From assembly GCF_905201705.1 (NCBI RefSeq), contig NZ_CAJKOX010000004.1:1-64000 (forward strand): DNA of 64,000 nucleotides, in the 5' to 3' direction. Both the position numbers and the translations under genes were made by a program. The notes below the pieces were generated by a model. The model was not told where the DNA came from. It saw nothing but the letters and a program-made list of their open reading frames with translations, and ran no database searches. Below, in pieces: positions 52,003-60,989 of this stretch (position 1 is its first letter; each line of letters begins with the position of its first letter). The DNA is from an uncultured Marvinbryantia sp. (GTDB lineage Bacteria; Bacillota; Clostridia; Lachnospirales; Lachnospiraceae).

Positions 52003-53592
52003 CTACTCCCAGATCACAACTCCGTCTCCCGCGCCCGTATCATATCCGGCGTTGGGATCGACATAATCCGTTGCCAGTGTTTCCGTAGCAACCGTATCGG
52101 TCGCCGGTGTTTCTGTGGTAACTGTATCGGTAGCCGGCGTCTCCGTCGCAACCGTATCCGTTTCTGTGGTCTCCGTCTGCGTGGTAACTCCCGCTGCCGC
52201 CGCCTGCGCCGCCGCCAGATCGTTTAACGCGATCGCATTCAGCAATGCGTCCGAGGCTCCACTCGTTCCAACCTCCCAGCTCGCCGGTGTTGCCTGGTAG
52301 TAGCTGGTGTTCACAAGCTCTGTCGTCGTCTCACCGTTGTACGTTATCTCTTTCCAGCACTCCGCGCTCACACCGCTCATCGCCGACTGCACCTGGTTAA
52401 AGTATCCGACCGGCTGATCCGGCGCCGCATAAAGCGCTACGCCTTCCGGGTACGTTTCACTGATCGTATTGCTGTAATAATAGATAAAGCGGTCTGCCGG
52501 ACGCGTCTCCTTGCCCCAGATACTAAAAGTCAGCTCGCCGCCGTAGGCATAGCCGGAGATCAGGATCGGCGTATCCAGATTATTGCGGAACACCAGATCC
52601 ATGCTGCCCTCAGCGATCGCCGCATCCATCGAATACGGAACGTAGGACACCGTCATTGTGTGATTATGCCGCTCGACAATTTCAAGCTCCGCCAGCAGCA
52701 ATGCGTTGTACAGCGTTGTGGACACCTGGCAGATACCGCCGCCGTAGCCCTGTACAACACGTCCCATCGCATATTCCGGCGCCAGCTCGTAGCCGTTTTC
52801 CGCCGTAAACGGTACCAGATGATCGCATACGGAGAAGGTCTCACCCGGATAAACAATATGATTATTGATCAGCTCCGCACCGCGCTCTACATTCATATTT
52901 CGCCCGGCGGTGGAACCATAAGGCGTCGTATACGTGCCAAGGCAGTCTGTAATGGATTCCAGATCCTCCTCGCTTCCGCGCGGCTCATCCAGCTCGACAG
53001 CCAGCGCAACCGTCCCCTCTCCGCCCTGCCATTCGTTTGCAATGTAGTCCTGCACCGCTTTTACCGATTCGTCTACGTTGATAACCTGACCGGTAACGCC
53101 CGGCTGTATATTGATTCCGCCGCTGCCGTCGGCGCTGACGGATACCTCCTGCGCTTCCTTCTCAAACTGCTTGCATTTTTCTTCGATAAAATCTCTCACC
53201 GCATTTGCGTTCGCACTGAATTTCAGCGGGAGCACCTGTGTTTCCTGTCCAAGATTTTTCCTGTCCTTGTAGCGCTTTATCGGATTGCCGGAATTGCCAA
53301 GATCGATGGCGTCCTGCACCACGTTTCTGTTATCCCACTGCAGCCCAAGCTCGCTTGCCGTCGCTTCAACGCTGTCCTCTCCCACCTGGACAGTGATCAC
53401 CGCCGAGCGTGCCTGCGCGATCCGCTGCTCCACCAACGTATCCGCCTCGCTGTATGTCATGCCGGACACATTGATATCGCTAATATAGATACCATCGCCA
53501 ACGCGCACCTGCTCCTCTGCAGATGCACAAAAGACGCCCATCGCCGCAAATGCGAAAATAAGCGTAATCAGAAACCTCTTTTTTAATTTCAT
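52003..53592 (-). CDS. VanW-family protein with peptidoglycan-binding-like domain
   Basis: The 529-residue secreted protein has a signal peptide (1-25, VFCASA-EE), a PG_binding_4-type domain (about 30-190), a VanW domain (about 215-400; YPGETFSVCDHLVPFT, VQGYGGGICQVSTTLYNALLLAELEIVERHNHT) and a low-complexity Thr-rich tail with TETPATDTV repeats (about 485-515). VanW was named for its presence in vanB-type clusters. It acts outside the membrane, with unknown activity. It follows a 36-residue membrane protein gene by about 20 bases. Confidence 0.9.
   Translation of the reverse strand: MKLKKRFLITLIFAFAAMGVFCASAEEQVRVGDGIYISDINVSGMTYSEADTLVEQRIAQARSAVITVQVGEDSVEATASELGLQWDNRNVVQDAIDLGNSGNPIKRYKDRKNLGQETQVLPLKFSANANAVRDFIEEKCKQFEKEAQEVSVSADGSGGINIQPGVTGQVINVDESVKAVQDYIANEWQGGEGTVALAVELDEPRGSEEDLESITDCLGTYTTPYGSTAGRNMNVERGAELINNHIVYPGETFSVCDHLVPFTAENGYELAPEYAMGRVVQGYGGGICQVSTTLYNALLLAELEIVERHNHTMTVSYVPYSMDAAIAEGSMDLVFRNNLDTPILISGYAYGGELTFSIWGKETRPADRFIYYYSNTISETYPEGVALYAAPDQPVGYFNQVQSAMSGVSAECWKEITYNGETTTELVNTSYYQATPASWEVGTSGASDALLNAIALNDLAAAQAAAAGVTTQTETTETDTVATETPATDTVTTETPATDTVATETLATDYVDPNAGYDTGAGDGVVIWE
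52060..52190. repeat. coding tandem repeat in the VanW-protein tail
   Basis: Three to four in-frame units of about 30 bp encode DTVxTETPAT. They extend the external C-terminal tail. Confidence 0.8.
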
Positions 53593-53611
53593 TTTATACC
53601 CCCGGTCTTTC

Positions 53612-53722
53612 TTATAAAAACGCGCCGATAATCGTCGTGACCACCATCGCCAGGATCAGCAGAATTGCGATCACTGCGGCAATTACACGTCTTCTATCGT
53701 CCTTCTTTTTCATGTTCGCCAT
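53612..53722 (-). CDS. 36-residue single-span membrane protein
   Basis: A short gene with AGAGGTG six bases before ATG encodes MANMKKKDDRRR, then a hydrophobic run VIAAVIAILLILAMVVTTIIGAFL. A positively charged cytoplasmic end and one span suggest a small membrane protein or subunit. It stands directly before the VanW gene in the same direction, so the two are likely cotranscribed. Its family is not recognised. Confidence 0.72.
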   Translation of the reverse strand: MANMKKKDDRRRVIAAVIAILLILAMVVTTIIGAFL

Positions 53723-53840
53723 ATTTATCACCTCTTATCCTCAGCCTGTTAATAGCTATCCGATGCTATGTCTATTCTATGCTATTTTGCCAAATCTATC
53801 AAGTAAATTTTATGTGAACAGTAATGCTGCTTCCTTTCTC

Positions 53841-55637
53841 TTACAATACCACCTCGCAGGCAGCCGCTTCCTGTGTCAGCGGACTGCGCTTCTGATAATC
53901 AAACAGGATCCAGCGTGTCCCCTCCCGGCAGTCCCCGCATACATTGTAATGAAACCGCTCCAGATGCGTCATGTTCATCATCTGCTTCGCACTGCGCCCC
54001 TCATAGCCCGCGAGCAGACTGCGTTTTTCCTCCTCCCTTCGGAAAAACGCCAGCATCTCCGGTTTGTCGGCGTTCTGATCCCCCGCCCATGCCGGGCGGC
54101 TCTTGCTGTTTTCGCGCAGATACAGATCAAAAATCAGCAGCTCATCATAAAGCGCAGCGTCCGTTTTTGTGCGGATAAAATCGCGTAAAATATCAAAGCG
54201 CGCCATCCGCGTGTGCTTCTTTCCGGCATTCCCGCTGCGCTCGTAATACTCTGCCAGCTCCAGATACATTGCGAACGGATGCGCAAATTCCCCCTCCAGA
54301 CGGCCCATGGTGTGCGCAAACTGTCCGCTGTTGTAGTAGACCTCCACCATCTCCTCGACCATTTTCAGCTTCAGAAGCTCGCCGTAGGAAACCCAGCGGG
54401 TATGCAGCACCTCGTAAACCGGCTGCCTTCGGTAGCAAAGCCCGTAATCCGCCGCCCTCCGGTGCATCTTCGATCCCTTTAAGACCTTCAGAAAGCCAAG
54501 CTGAAGCTGCTCCGGGTGCAGTCCGTACACATCATTAAAAGAACGCACAAAGCTTTCATAATCCTCACAGGGCAGCCCGGCGATCAGGTCGAGATGCAGG
54601 TGGATATTTTCGCCGCTCTGCAGCCTTCGCACGATCGCAGACAGTTTTTCAAAATCAGAAATCCGATTGATTTCCGCCAGTGTCTTCGGATTCGTCGACT
54701 GCACTCCGATCTCCATCTGTGCCAGCCCCGGACGGAAGGTATTTAAAAGCGCCAGTTCCTCTTCACTCAGCAGCTCAGCTGCGATTTCGAAATGAAAATT
54801 TGTCACACCGTTGTCATGTTCTCTGATAAACCGCCAGATTTCCATTGCGTGGCTGTGACGGCAGTTAAACGTCCGGTCCACAAACTTCACCTGCGGAACC
54901 TTCTGCTCCAGAAAAAAAGCCAGTTCGCGCTTCACCTTTTCCGTACTGCGGAAGCGCACACTTTTATCTATAGAAGAAAGACAGTAGCTGCACGAAAACG
55001 GACAGCCGCGGCTGCTCTCATAGTAAATGATGCGGTTTTCAAAATCTTCCAGGGAATCGTACAGAAACGGCAGTTTATCCATATCAAGACACGGACGCGG
55101 CGCAGTGGTATGGACCGCTCCCATTGTATCCCGAAACACGATTCCACGGATATCCGGCTGCCCGCTCTCACGGCAGGAATACCAGGCGGCAAGTTCCGCA
55201 AAGGTTTCCTCTCCCTCGCCCACCATGACGCCGCGCACCTGCGGATGGTTCGCAAGAAACGCCTCCGCATCATAGGATGCCTCCGGTCCGCCAAGCCATA
55301 ACTCCGTCTCCGGCAGGATATGCGGCAGATCATCAAGAAGCTCTTCCACCTTCCTGAGATTCCAGATGTAGCAGGAAAACGCCAGTACATCCGGCTTCTT
55401 TTTGTAAATCCCGCGCAGGATTTCGTCCGTCTCCTGGTTAATTGTAAATTCTGCGATTTCTATCCCGCAAAAAGCAGGCGTTCCTTTCCCGCCGCTTTGC
55501 CGCGGCGCCGCCGTATCTTCACAGGCTGCGTGCCCGCCCTTTTCCTTCAGGAAACGCTCCGCGTATGCTTTCAGACTATACACCGCCGGATTGGAATGTA
55601 TATATTTTGCGTTGATGGCCGCCAGTAAAATCTTCAT
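53841..55637 (-). CDS. B12-binding-domain radical SAM protein, DUF4080
   Basis: The 598-residue protein has an N-terminal cobalamin-binding-like domain (about 1-150; NAKYIHSNPAVYSLK, LGGPEASYDAEAF), a radical SAM core with CX3CX2C in SSRGCPFSCSYCLSS near 220, VDRTFNCRHSHAMEIW and EIGVQSTNPKTL, and a C-terminal DUF4080 domain (about 430-590). The closest families methylate or rearrange unactivated carbons, but DUF4080 members have no assigned substrate. It lies just after the DUF4364 gene on the minus strand. Confidence 0.9.
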   Translation of the reverse strand: MKILLAAINAKYIHSNPAVYSLKAYAERFLKEKGGHAACEDTAAPRQSGGKGTPAFCGIEIAEFTINQETDEILRGIYKKKPDVLAFSCYIWNLRKVEELLDDLPHILPETELWLGGPEASYDAEAFLANHPQVRGVMVGEGEETFAELAAWYSCRESGQPDIRGIVFRDTMGAVHTTAPRPCLDMDKLPFLYDSLEDFENRIIYYESSRGCPFSCSYCLSSIDKSVRFRSTEKVKRELAFFLEQKVPQVKFVDRTFNCRHSHAMEIWRFIREHDNGVTNFHFEIAAELLSEEELALLNTFRPGLAQMEIGVQSTNPKTLAEINRISDFEKLSAIVRRLQSGENIHLHLDLIAGLPCEDYESFVRSFNDVYGLHPEQLQLGFLKVLKGSKMHRRAADYGLCYRRQPVYEVLHTRWVSYGELLKLKMVEEMVEVYYNSGQFAHTMGRLEGEFAHPFAMYLELAEYYERSGNAGKKHTRMARFDILRDFIRTKTDAALYDELLIFDLYLRENSKSRPAWAGDQNADKPEMLAFFRREEEKRSLLAGYEGRSAKQMMNMTHLERFHYNVCGDCREGTRWILFDYQKRSPLTQEAAACEVVL

Positions 55638-55646
55638 GATGTTCCT

Positions 55647-56159
55647 CTACATTAATTCTTTCATCAGGTATCCGTAAATCTGCTGGCTCTTCTTTTTCCA
55701 GTTATCGCAGAGAACGATCGCCTGCTGCTCCAGAGGCACCGTAAGCGCCACCTCCACCAGAATATTCTCCTTCTCCTTCACCTGGAGCTTCGCCGTAAAT
55801 TCATTTCCACTTGTCCGGTAATAATCTGCGATCACCGCGTTGTCATTTCGCATCTGCAGCTTATTCTTGCGGAAATACGTTTCAATATCGGCTTTTATCC
55901 CGTCGGAAACATCATTTCCAAAATAAGCAAGCGTCTCCTTCCCGCTCTCGGTCATCACATAGCGCGTGCTGTTGCGGATCGTTTTTGCCTCCAAAAGACC
56001 GGATTCTATCATGTCCGCCAGCGTCTCCTGCACGGTAAAGTAATCCGTGTACTGCTCTTCCAGTATAAACGCCGTGATCTGGCTGTTCGTAAGCTCAAAT
56101 TCCACCTTGTCCAGCATAGATAAGATAATCAATTTGTAAAGTGTATGCACATCCTGCAT
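55647..56159 (-). CDS. DUF4364 winged-helix protein
   Basis: The 170-residue protein begins MQDVHTLYKLIILSML, has an N-terminal winged helix (about 1-75; LTNSQITAFILEEQYTDYFTVQETLADMIESGLL) and a C-terminal alpha/beta part (VKEKENILVEVALTVP). The start at 56159 is chosen over a GTG at 56177 because GAGGGGGA lies seven bases before it. It is ten bases upstream of the DUF4080 gene. Probably a PadR-like regulator, with unknown target. Confidence 0.86.
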   Translation of the reverse strand: MQDVHTLYKLIILSMLDKVEFELTNSQITAFILEEQYTDYFTVQETLADMIESGLLEAKTIRNSTRYVMTESGKETLAYFGNDVSDGIKADIETYFRKNKLQMRNDNAVIADYYRTSGNEFTAKLQVKEKENILVEVALTVPLEQQAIVLCDNWKKKSQQIYGYLMKELM

Positions 56160-56205
56160 GTGCGATCCCCCTCTCACGTATTGCCGGAGTCTGCTGCCCC
56201 TTCTA

Positions 56206-57219
56206 TCATTGCTCTGAAAAATATTTCCCCTGCCAGATTGCCTCTTCCCTCATCCGGCTGTGAATGGTGTTCAGCACCGTCCGCTTTTTGCTGCTCCAGA
56301 GCGGAGCTAAAAGAAGCTCTTTCGGGCCGTCCCCTGTCAGCCGATGGATCGTGATATCCGGCGACAAATGCACCACACAATCCAGGATCAGGTCAATGTA
56401 AGCGTCCATAGACAGAACCTGTATCGCAGGCTGCTCCGCCGCATCGTTTGCATCCGGTATTTCATCGCAGCCGCGCGCGCCGTGCATCTGCCGCAGGTAC
56501 AGTTCCCCGAGATCCGTGCCGCGCAGAATGTGCAATAGCTGCAGCTTGATGCCCTGGATGTCTGCCCGATTCAGATAGTCTATCGTCTCCAGTATTTCTT
56601 TTCGTCCCTCTCCCGGAAGCCCCAGAATGGTGTGTACGATCACTTCAATATTGCGGCTGCGCAGCCCGCGCACCGCCTCCTCAAAGCAGGAAAGCTCATA
56701 GCCTCTGCGGATAAAGCGCGCCGTCTGCGGATGTATCGTCTGCAGCCCCAGCTCTACCCACACGGGCTTTTTGTGATTCAGTCGCCCAAGAAGCTCCAGC
56801 ACTTCTTCGGGCAGGCAGTCTGGTCTTGTGGCTACCGAGAGCACCGCCACCTCGTCATCCCCGATTGCTTCCGTAAAGATTTTTTCCAGATATGCCGCAG
56901 GCGCGTACGTGTTTGTGTATGCCTGAAAATAGGCGATGTATTTTCTCGCCGGCTTCTTTTTACGCAATGCTTCCTTCTGCCAACGAATCTGCTCTGTAAT
57001 CGACAGACTGCGGTCGGCGGCAAATTCCCCGCTCCCGCCCGCGCTGCAGAAAATACAGCCGCCCGTTCCCACGGTTCCATCGCGGTTCGGGCAGGTCATT
57101 CCTCCGTTCAGAGAAAGCTTATACACTTTTTCGCCAAACTGCTCCCGCAGTCGGAAATCCAGAGAGCGGTACGGCTTTTCACCCCACATGCGTCTCTGCG
57201 TTTCTGCCTGGTCCTGCAT
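56206..57219 (-). CDS. TIGR01212-family radical SAM protein
   Basis: The 337-residue radical SAM protein has its cluster cysteines in CPNRDGTVGTGGCIFC near 43-58, with FQAYTNTYAP, LSVATRPDCL, VELGLQTIHPQTA and HTILGLPGEG. This matches the YhcC/TIGR01212 group, which resembles B12-independent class A-type or Elp3-like enzymes and whose substrate is unknown. It starts upstream of a MQDQAETQRR N-terminus. Confidence 0.92.
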   Translation of the reverse strand: MQDQAETQRRMWGEKPYRSLDFRLREQFGEKVYKLSLNGGMTCPNRDGTVGTGGCIFCSAGGSGEFAADRSLSITEQIRWQKEALRKKKPARKYIAYFQAYTNTYAPAAYLEKIFTEAIGDDEVAVLSVATRPDCLPEEVLELLGRLNHKKPVWVELGLQTIHPQTARFIRRGYELSCFEEAVRGLRSRNIEVIVHTILGLPGEGRKEILETIDYLNRADIQGIKLQLLHILRGTDLGELYLRQMHGARGCDEIPDANDAAEQPAIQVLSMDAYIDLILDCVVHLSPDITIHRLTGDGPKELLLAPLWSSKKRTVLNTIHSRMREEAIWQGKYFSEQ

Positions 57220-57373
57220 TTTTCCTCCGCTCCCTTTTCCAAATTACCTATTTATAGATTATAGCTTCCGCTGCATTTCCTGTCAACAAGGCGCGGCTAC
57301 CTCTTCCCCTTTTTCCTTCTGTGTGGTATACTGGTGGAAAATAAAAACTCATTTATTCAAAAAGGAGTACATA

Positions 57374-57688
57374 ATGAATTTAACCCAGGATCAACAGGAA
57401 AAGCTTACGCTCGCTATCCAGGCGGCGATCGGCGTACTTGTTATCGGGCTGTCCGTGAGAAACACCGCCCGGATACAAACCGCCGAGATGAAAAAGCTTG
57501 CCAGAAAGGACACGAAGCAGCAGGCACGTATGCAGAAAAATGAGTATGCTATGAAAAATAAGCTGCTGAAGCAAAAGTACCGCGCAAAGCTCAGACGCGC
57601 CAGAAATTCCGGCAGACGCAGCCCGCTTTTTACTGCGGGCAGAAAGCCGCGGTCCGGCAAGGAAGCCCTTTTCTCACGCCTCATGTAA
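57374..57688 (+). CDS. small membrane protein with basic tail
   Basis: The 104-residue protein has one hydrophobic segment (about 13-30, LAIQAAIGVLVIGLSV) and a long Lys/Arg-rich cytoplasmic tail (KLARKDTKQQARM.., KQKYRAKLRRARNSGRR). AAAGGAG lies eight bases before the ATG. Its 3' end overlaps the convergent rarA gene by 15 bases. Not a recognised family. Confidence 0.65.
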   Translation: MNLTQDQQEKLTLAIQAAIGVLVIGLSVRNTARIQTAEMKKLARKDTKQQARMQKNEYAMKNKLLKQKYRAKLRRARNSGRRSPLFTAGRKPRSGKEALFSRLM

Positions 57689-58990
57689 CCAGTCCATATA
57701 TTTCCGGATCTGCTTTTCGTATCCATTTTCGGATGGATGATAGAATACCTGGTCTTTGATCTCATCGGGCAGATACTGTTGCCGCGAAAAGTGTTTCGGG
57801 AAGTCGTGCGCATACTCATAGCCAACGCCGTGGCCGAGCTTTGCCGCTCCTTTATAATGGGAATCCTGCAGATGCACCGGCACGGTCGCCTTGAAATTTT
57901 TCACTGCCTCCGCCGCCGAGAACACCGCGTTGCAGGCGGCATTGCTCTTTGGCGCCGTGGCAACGTACAGGACCGCCTGTGAAAGAATGATCTGCGCCTC
58001 CGGCATTCCGACGCGCTCTACCGCCTGCGCCGCGGCAACCGCCACCTGCAGAGCCTGCGGGTCTGCGTTTCCCACATCCTCCGATGCGCAGATCATGATA
58101 CGGCGCGCAATAAACGTCACGCTCTCACCCGCATACAGCATCCTCGCAAGATAATAGACCGCCGCGTCGGGATCAGAGCCGCGCATACTCTTGATGAACG
58201 CCGAGATCGTATCGTAATGATTGTCCCCTGTTTTGTCATAACGCACCGCCCGTTTCTGAATGCACTCTGACGCTACGTCAAGCGTCAGATGAATTTTCCC
58301 ATCACTGCCGCGCTCTGTTGTGAGAACGCCAAGCTCCACTGCGTTCAGCGCTGCCCGGGCGTCTCCGCCCGCCACATCCGCCAGAAAATTCTTTGCATCC
58401 TCATCGATCACCGCGCCGTAATTGCCCATCCCGCGCTCTTTATCGTACACCGCGCGGTCAATTAACTTGCAGATGTCCTCCTTCGCGAGCGGCTTCAGCT
58501 CAAACACGACGGAGCGGGAAATGAGCGCGCTGTTCACCTCAAAATACGGATTCTCCGTCGTCGCTCCGATGAGGATCAGTGTGCCGTCCTCCACAAACGG
58601 CAGAAGATAATCCTGCTGCCCCTTGTTGAAGCGGTGAATCTCATCCACGAAAAGAATCGTCTTTCTTCCATACATGCCAAGGCTGTCCTTCGCCGCCCTC
58701 ACCACGTCCTCCATGTCTTTTTTCCCGGCAACCGTCGCATTGATCTGCTTAAAATCGGCGCTGGTCGTGTTGGCGATCACCTTCGCAAGCGTTGTTTTCC
58801 CCGTGCCGGGCGGTCCGTAAAAAATCAGCGAGCTCAGCTTATCCGCCTTGATCGCACGGTACAAAAGCTTTCCCTCCCCGATGATCTCCTGCTGCCCGAC
58901 CACCTCCTCCAGTGTGCGCGGGCGCAGGCGCGAAGCAAGCGGCGCTTCACGCTCCATGGTATTTTGTCTCATATAATCAAATAAATCCAT
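57674..58990 (-). CDS. rarA: replication-associated recombination protein A (RarA)
   Basis: RarA is an AAA+ ATPase of the clamp-loader group that acts at stalled forks. The 438-residue protein has LRPRTLEEVVGQ, Walker A YGPPGTGKTT, Walker B ILFVDEIHRFN, sensor 1 GATTENP, arginine finger region ALISRS, and the C-terminal MgsA tetramerisation domain (HLQDSHYKGAAKLGHGVGYEY). Full family length. Confidence 0.96.
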   Translation of the reverse strand: MDLFDYMRQNTMEREAPLASRLRPRTLEEVVGQQEIIGEGKLLYRAIKADKLSSLIFYGPPGTGKTTLAKVIANTTSADFKQINATVAGKKDMEDVVRAAKDSLGMYGRKTILFVDEIHRFNKGQQDYLLPFVEDGTLILIGATTENPYFEVNSALISRSVVFELKPLAKEDICKLIDRAVYDKERGMGNYGAVIDEDAKNFLADVAGGDARAALNAVELGVLTTERGSDGKIHLTLDVASECIQKRAVRYDKTGDNHYDTISAFIKSMRGSDPDAAVYYLARMLYAGESVTFIARRIMICASEDVGNADPQALQVAVAAAQAVERVGMPEAQIILSQAVLYVATAPKSNAACNAVFSAAEAVKNFKATVPVHLQDSHYKGAAKLGHGVGYEYAHDFPKHFSRQQYLPDEIKDQVFYHPSENGYEKQIRKYMDWLHEA

Positions 58991-59002
58991 CGTATTTCCT
59001 TC

Positions 59003-59104
59003 CTGTTCTTCCTTTGCCGGTTACTGTTCACGTCGTTCACAGTAACATTCGCAAATCCATTTAAAATTCGCTCCGCGAATGGGATTTGCTCACACCTGTA
59101 TCAC
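59003..59104 (+). repeat. palindrome-rich dispersed element, copy 2
   Basis: Matches 16211-16305. Contains GTTACTGT (59020-59027)/ACAGTAAC (59039-59046), GCAAATCC (59051-59058)/GGATTTGC (59082-59089) and nested ATTCGC/GCGAAT (59066-59080). Confidence 0.88.
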
Positions 59105-59112
59105 TTTCTTAC

Positions 59113-59160
59113 GGACTTTGCCCACAGGACTAGCTGCGCGTCGCAGTGAATGCAAAGTCC
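59113..59160. other. nested inverted repeat upstream of rarA
   Basis: GGACTTTGC (59113-59121) pairs with GCAAAGTCC (59152-59160), enclosing CTGCG/CGCAG (59134-59146). With the element just before it, most of the 258-bp gap upstream of rarA is foldable. No gene is seen there. Confidence 0.75.
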
Positions 59161-59248
59161 TGACCTGAACAGTAACCTTTGCCGGACCATTGCCGTTCAC
59201 ACCATTCACAGTTTGAGACCGGCGTCAACGGTAACGCTGCGCCCCTGT

Positions 59249-60001
59249 TTATTCCAGCAGCAGCTCCTCCACCGTCACGAACACAAAACCGCGCGCCTGC
59301 AGGATATCCACGATCTGCAGCGCCGCTTCTACAGAAGATTCGTAGTAGTCGTGCAGCAGAATGATGTCGTTGTCGGATGCCTTTGTCACTACTTTGTCGA
59401 CAATCTGTGCGGTGTTTGCCGTCGTCCAGTCTAAGGGATCGATCGTCCAGCGCACAGGGATCATCGAGATGAGGCAGTCCAGATTATCGTCCCAGTTGCC
59501 GAACGGCGGGCGCACGTAGGGCGTCGCCTCCCCGGTGATTTCTTCCACAAGGTCACTGGTTTTCTGCAGCTCCTCGCACACCTTTTCACTGCTCATTTTG
59601 CTGACGTCCGCATGGTCATAGGTGTGATTTCCGATTAAATGTCCGTCCTCCGCCATCTGCCGTATCAGCTCCTCCCGCCCCGGGATGTTCTCTCCAACTA
59701 CAAAAAACGTGGCTTTCACGCCACGCTGCCGCAGCCCCTCCAGGAGCTTCTGCGTGTACACCGGATGGGGACCGTCGTCAAAGGTGAGCGCAATTTTCTG
59801 CGGCATACTATCTTCTTCTATATCTGACTGCGCGGCTGCATCTTGGGAATCCGGCTGTACATTTTCCGCTCCCGCATCCGGCTGCGCGCCGACCGCCTGT
59901 GTTTCCTGCTGCTTTTGTACGTAAATGCTGAAAAAAATCATAAATGCGAACAGCACGAACATCCACCGTCCGCCGCGGATCATCGTTTCCTTCATAGGCA
60001 C
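59249..60001 (-). CDS. polysaccharide deacetylase (NodB, CE4)
   Basis: The 250-residue protein has an N-terminal membrane anchor (about 11-28), a linker and a NodB domain (about 68-250) with TFDDGP, the metal-binding HTYDH, RPPFGNWD and LLHDYY motifs. It acts outside the membrane on peptidoglycan GlcNAc or a related glycan. All metal ligands (D, H, H) are present. It is the only cell-wall enzyme near rarA. Confidence 0.92.
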   Translation of the reverse strand: MPMKETMIRGGRWMFVLFAFMIFFSIYVQKQQETQAVGAQPDAGAENVQPDSQDAAAQSDIEEDSMPQKIALTFDDGPHPVYTQKLLEGLRQRGVKATFFVVGENIPGREELIRQMAEDGHLIGNHTYDHADVSKMSSEKVCEELQKTSDLVEEITGEATPYVRPPFGNWDDNLDCLISMIPVRWTIDPLDWTTANTAQIVDKVVTKASDNDIILLHDYYESSVEAALQIVDILQARGFVFVTVEELLLE

Positions 60002-60190
60002 ACTCTGCTGATTTCTTGTTCCTATCGTATGCGTGCGTCCGCGGATTTATTCCCGCGCGCAACGAGCCCGGCATATGCCCGCACATCCATTTGGCAATTG
60101 CCGCGAGGGTCAGATCCCCGTCCCTTTTGGCGGAAAGAACAAGCCAGGTCATCCCCGCGGCCTCCTGCGGGGCATTTGACTTCCTGCGCT

Positions 60191-60766
60191 CTATGCCTCT
60201 CCGTCGCTTTCCTGCTGCTCCGTCACCATTTGACCTGCTGTCTGGTCGTCTGCCCGCTCCGGCGCTGTTTGACCTGCTGTCTGGTCGTCTGCCCGCTCCG
60301 GCGCTGTTTCGCCTGCCGCTTCGTCTTTCCCCGCCGCTTCGTCTGTCTCCTCTGATATCTCCGGTTCCGTTTCCTTCACACCGTGATAAAAAACGTCCTG
60401 GCTGTCACGCTTTGGCTTCATGGTGATCACGTAGATCATCGCGCCCACAATACCGTTTCCGCCTGCATTTCCCATACTGTACAGGAAATATGCGATTCCG
60501 GCAAGTCCGGCAAAATCAAGCGCAATAAACTTCATATAAGCCGTTTTCTGCTCCTGCGTGATCCCTGCGAACCGCTTCATCACGACTGGCTCGACAATAT
60601 CCGTTAAAATCCAGAAGATCAGCAGCGAAGCCGTGATCAGAATATCCGACTGCCGCCCCGTCAGCTTTTTGGAAAATGTGCCGTATGTCATGATCGCCAC
60701 CGCGATCGCGAGCTGAGCGAGCGCCAGATACGTCACCCATGGTCTTTTTTTCTTGTCTTTCTCCAT
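60191..60766 (-). CDS. membrane protein with acidic repeat tail
   Basis: The 191-residue protein has four membrane segments (about 10-30, 42-60, 84-102 and 107-120) and an acidic C-terminal tail of about 55 residues with two ERADDQTAGQ repeats (39 bp each). The start at MEKDKKKRPW is preferred because GGAGG lies eight bases upstream, although the frame is open to 60829. Not a recognised family. Confidence 0.75.
   Translation of the reverse strand: MEKDKKKRPWVTYLALAQLAIAVAIMTYGTFSKKLTGRQSDILITASLLIFWILTDIVEPVVMKRFAGITQEQKTAYMKFIALDFAGLAGIAYFLYSMGNAGGNGIVGAMIYVITMKPKRDSQDVFYHGVKETEPEISEETDEAAGKDEAAGETAPERADDQTAGQTAPERADDQTAGQMVTEQQESDGEA
60225..60305. repeat. 39-bp coding tandem repeat
   Basis: Two near-identical in-frame copies encode TAPERADDQTAGQ in the acidic tail of the membrane protein. 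Confidence 0.85.
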
Positions 60767-60889
60767 AAATCTTTCCTCCGCACAGGATTTCTTTCGCTTA
60801 GTATACTGCGATCTGCGCTGTTCATGCAAATACGAGCACGCAGATCATTTTCAGTATAAACGATTTTTCCCTCTTTTGCAAAACATTTG

Positions 60890-60959
60890 TAGACAAACAA
60901 TATTTACCCTGCTATACTTAGAAATTACTTAGCCACGATATCTTCAGATTGAGTGGCTA
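60890..60959 (+). promoter_or_regulatory. promoter and 5' hairpin of the second MATE gene
   Basis: TAGACA (60890-60895), 17-base spacer, TATACT (60913-60918). Right after the start point, TAGCCAC (60930-60936) pairs with GTGGCTA (60953-60959). It could stabilise the RNA or be a regulator site. Confidence 0.55.
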
Positions 60960-60989
60960 CTTATACGTAAGGAAGAAAGGAAGAAACAC

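Noticed and set aside
60152..60172. CCCCGC/GCGGGG hairpin as a terminator
   Set aside because: No U run follows on either strand.
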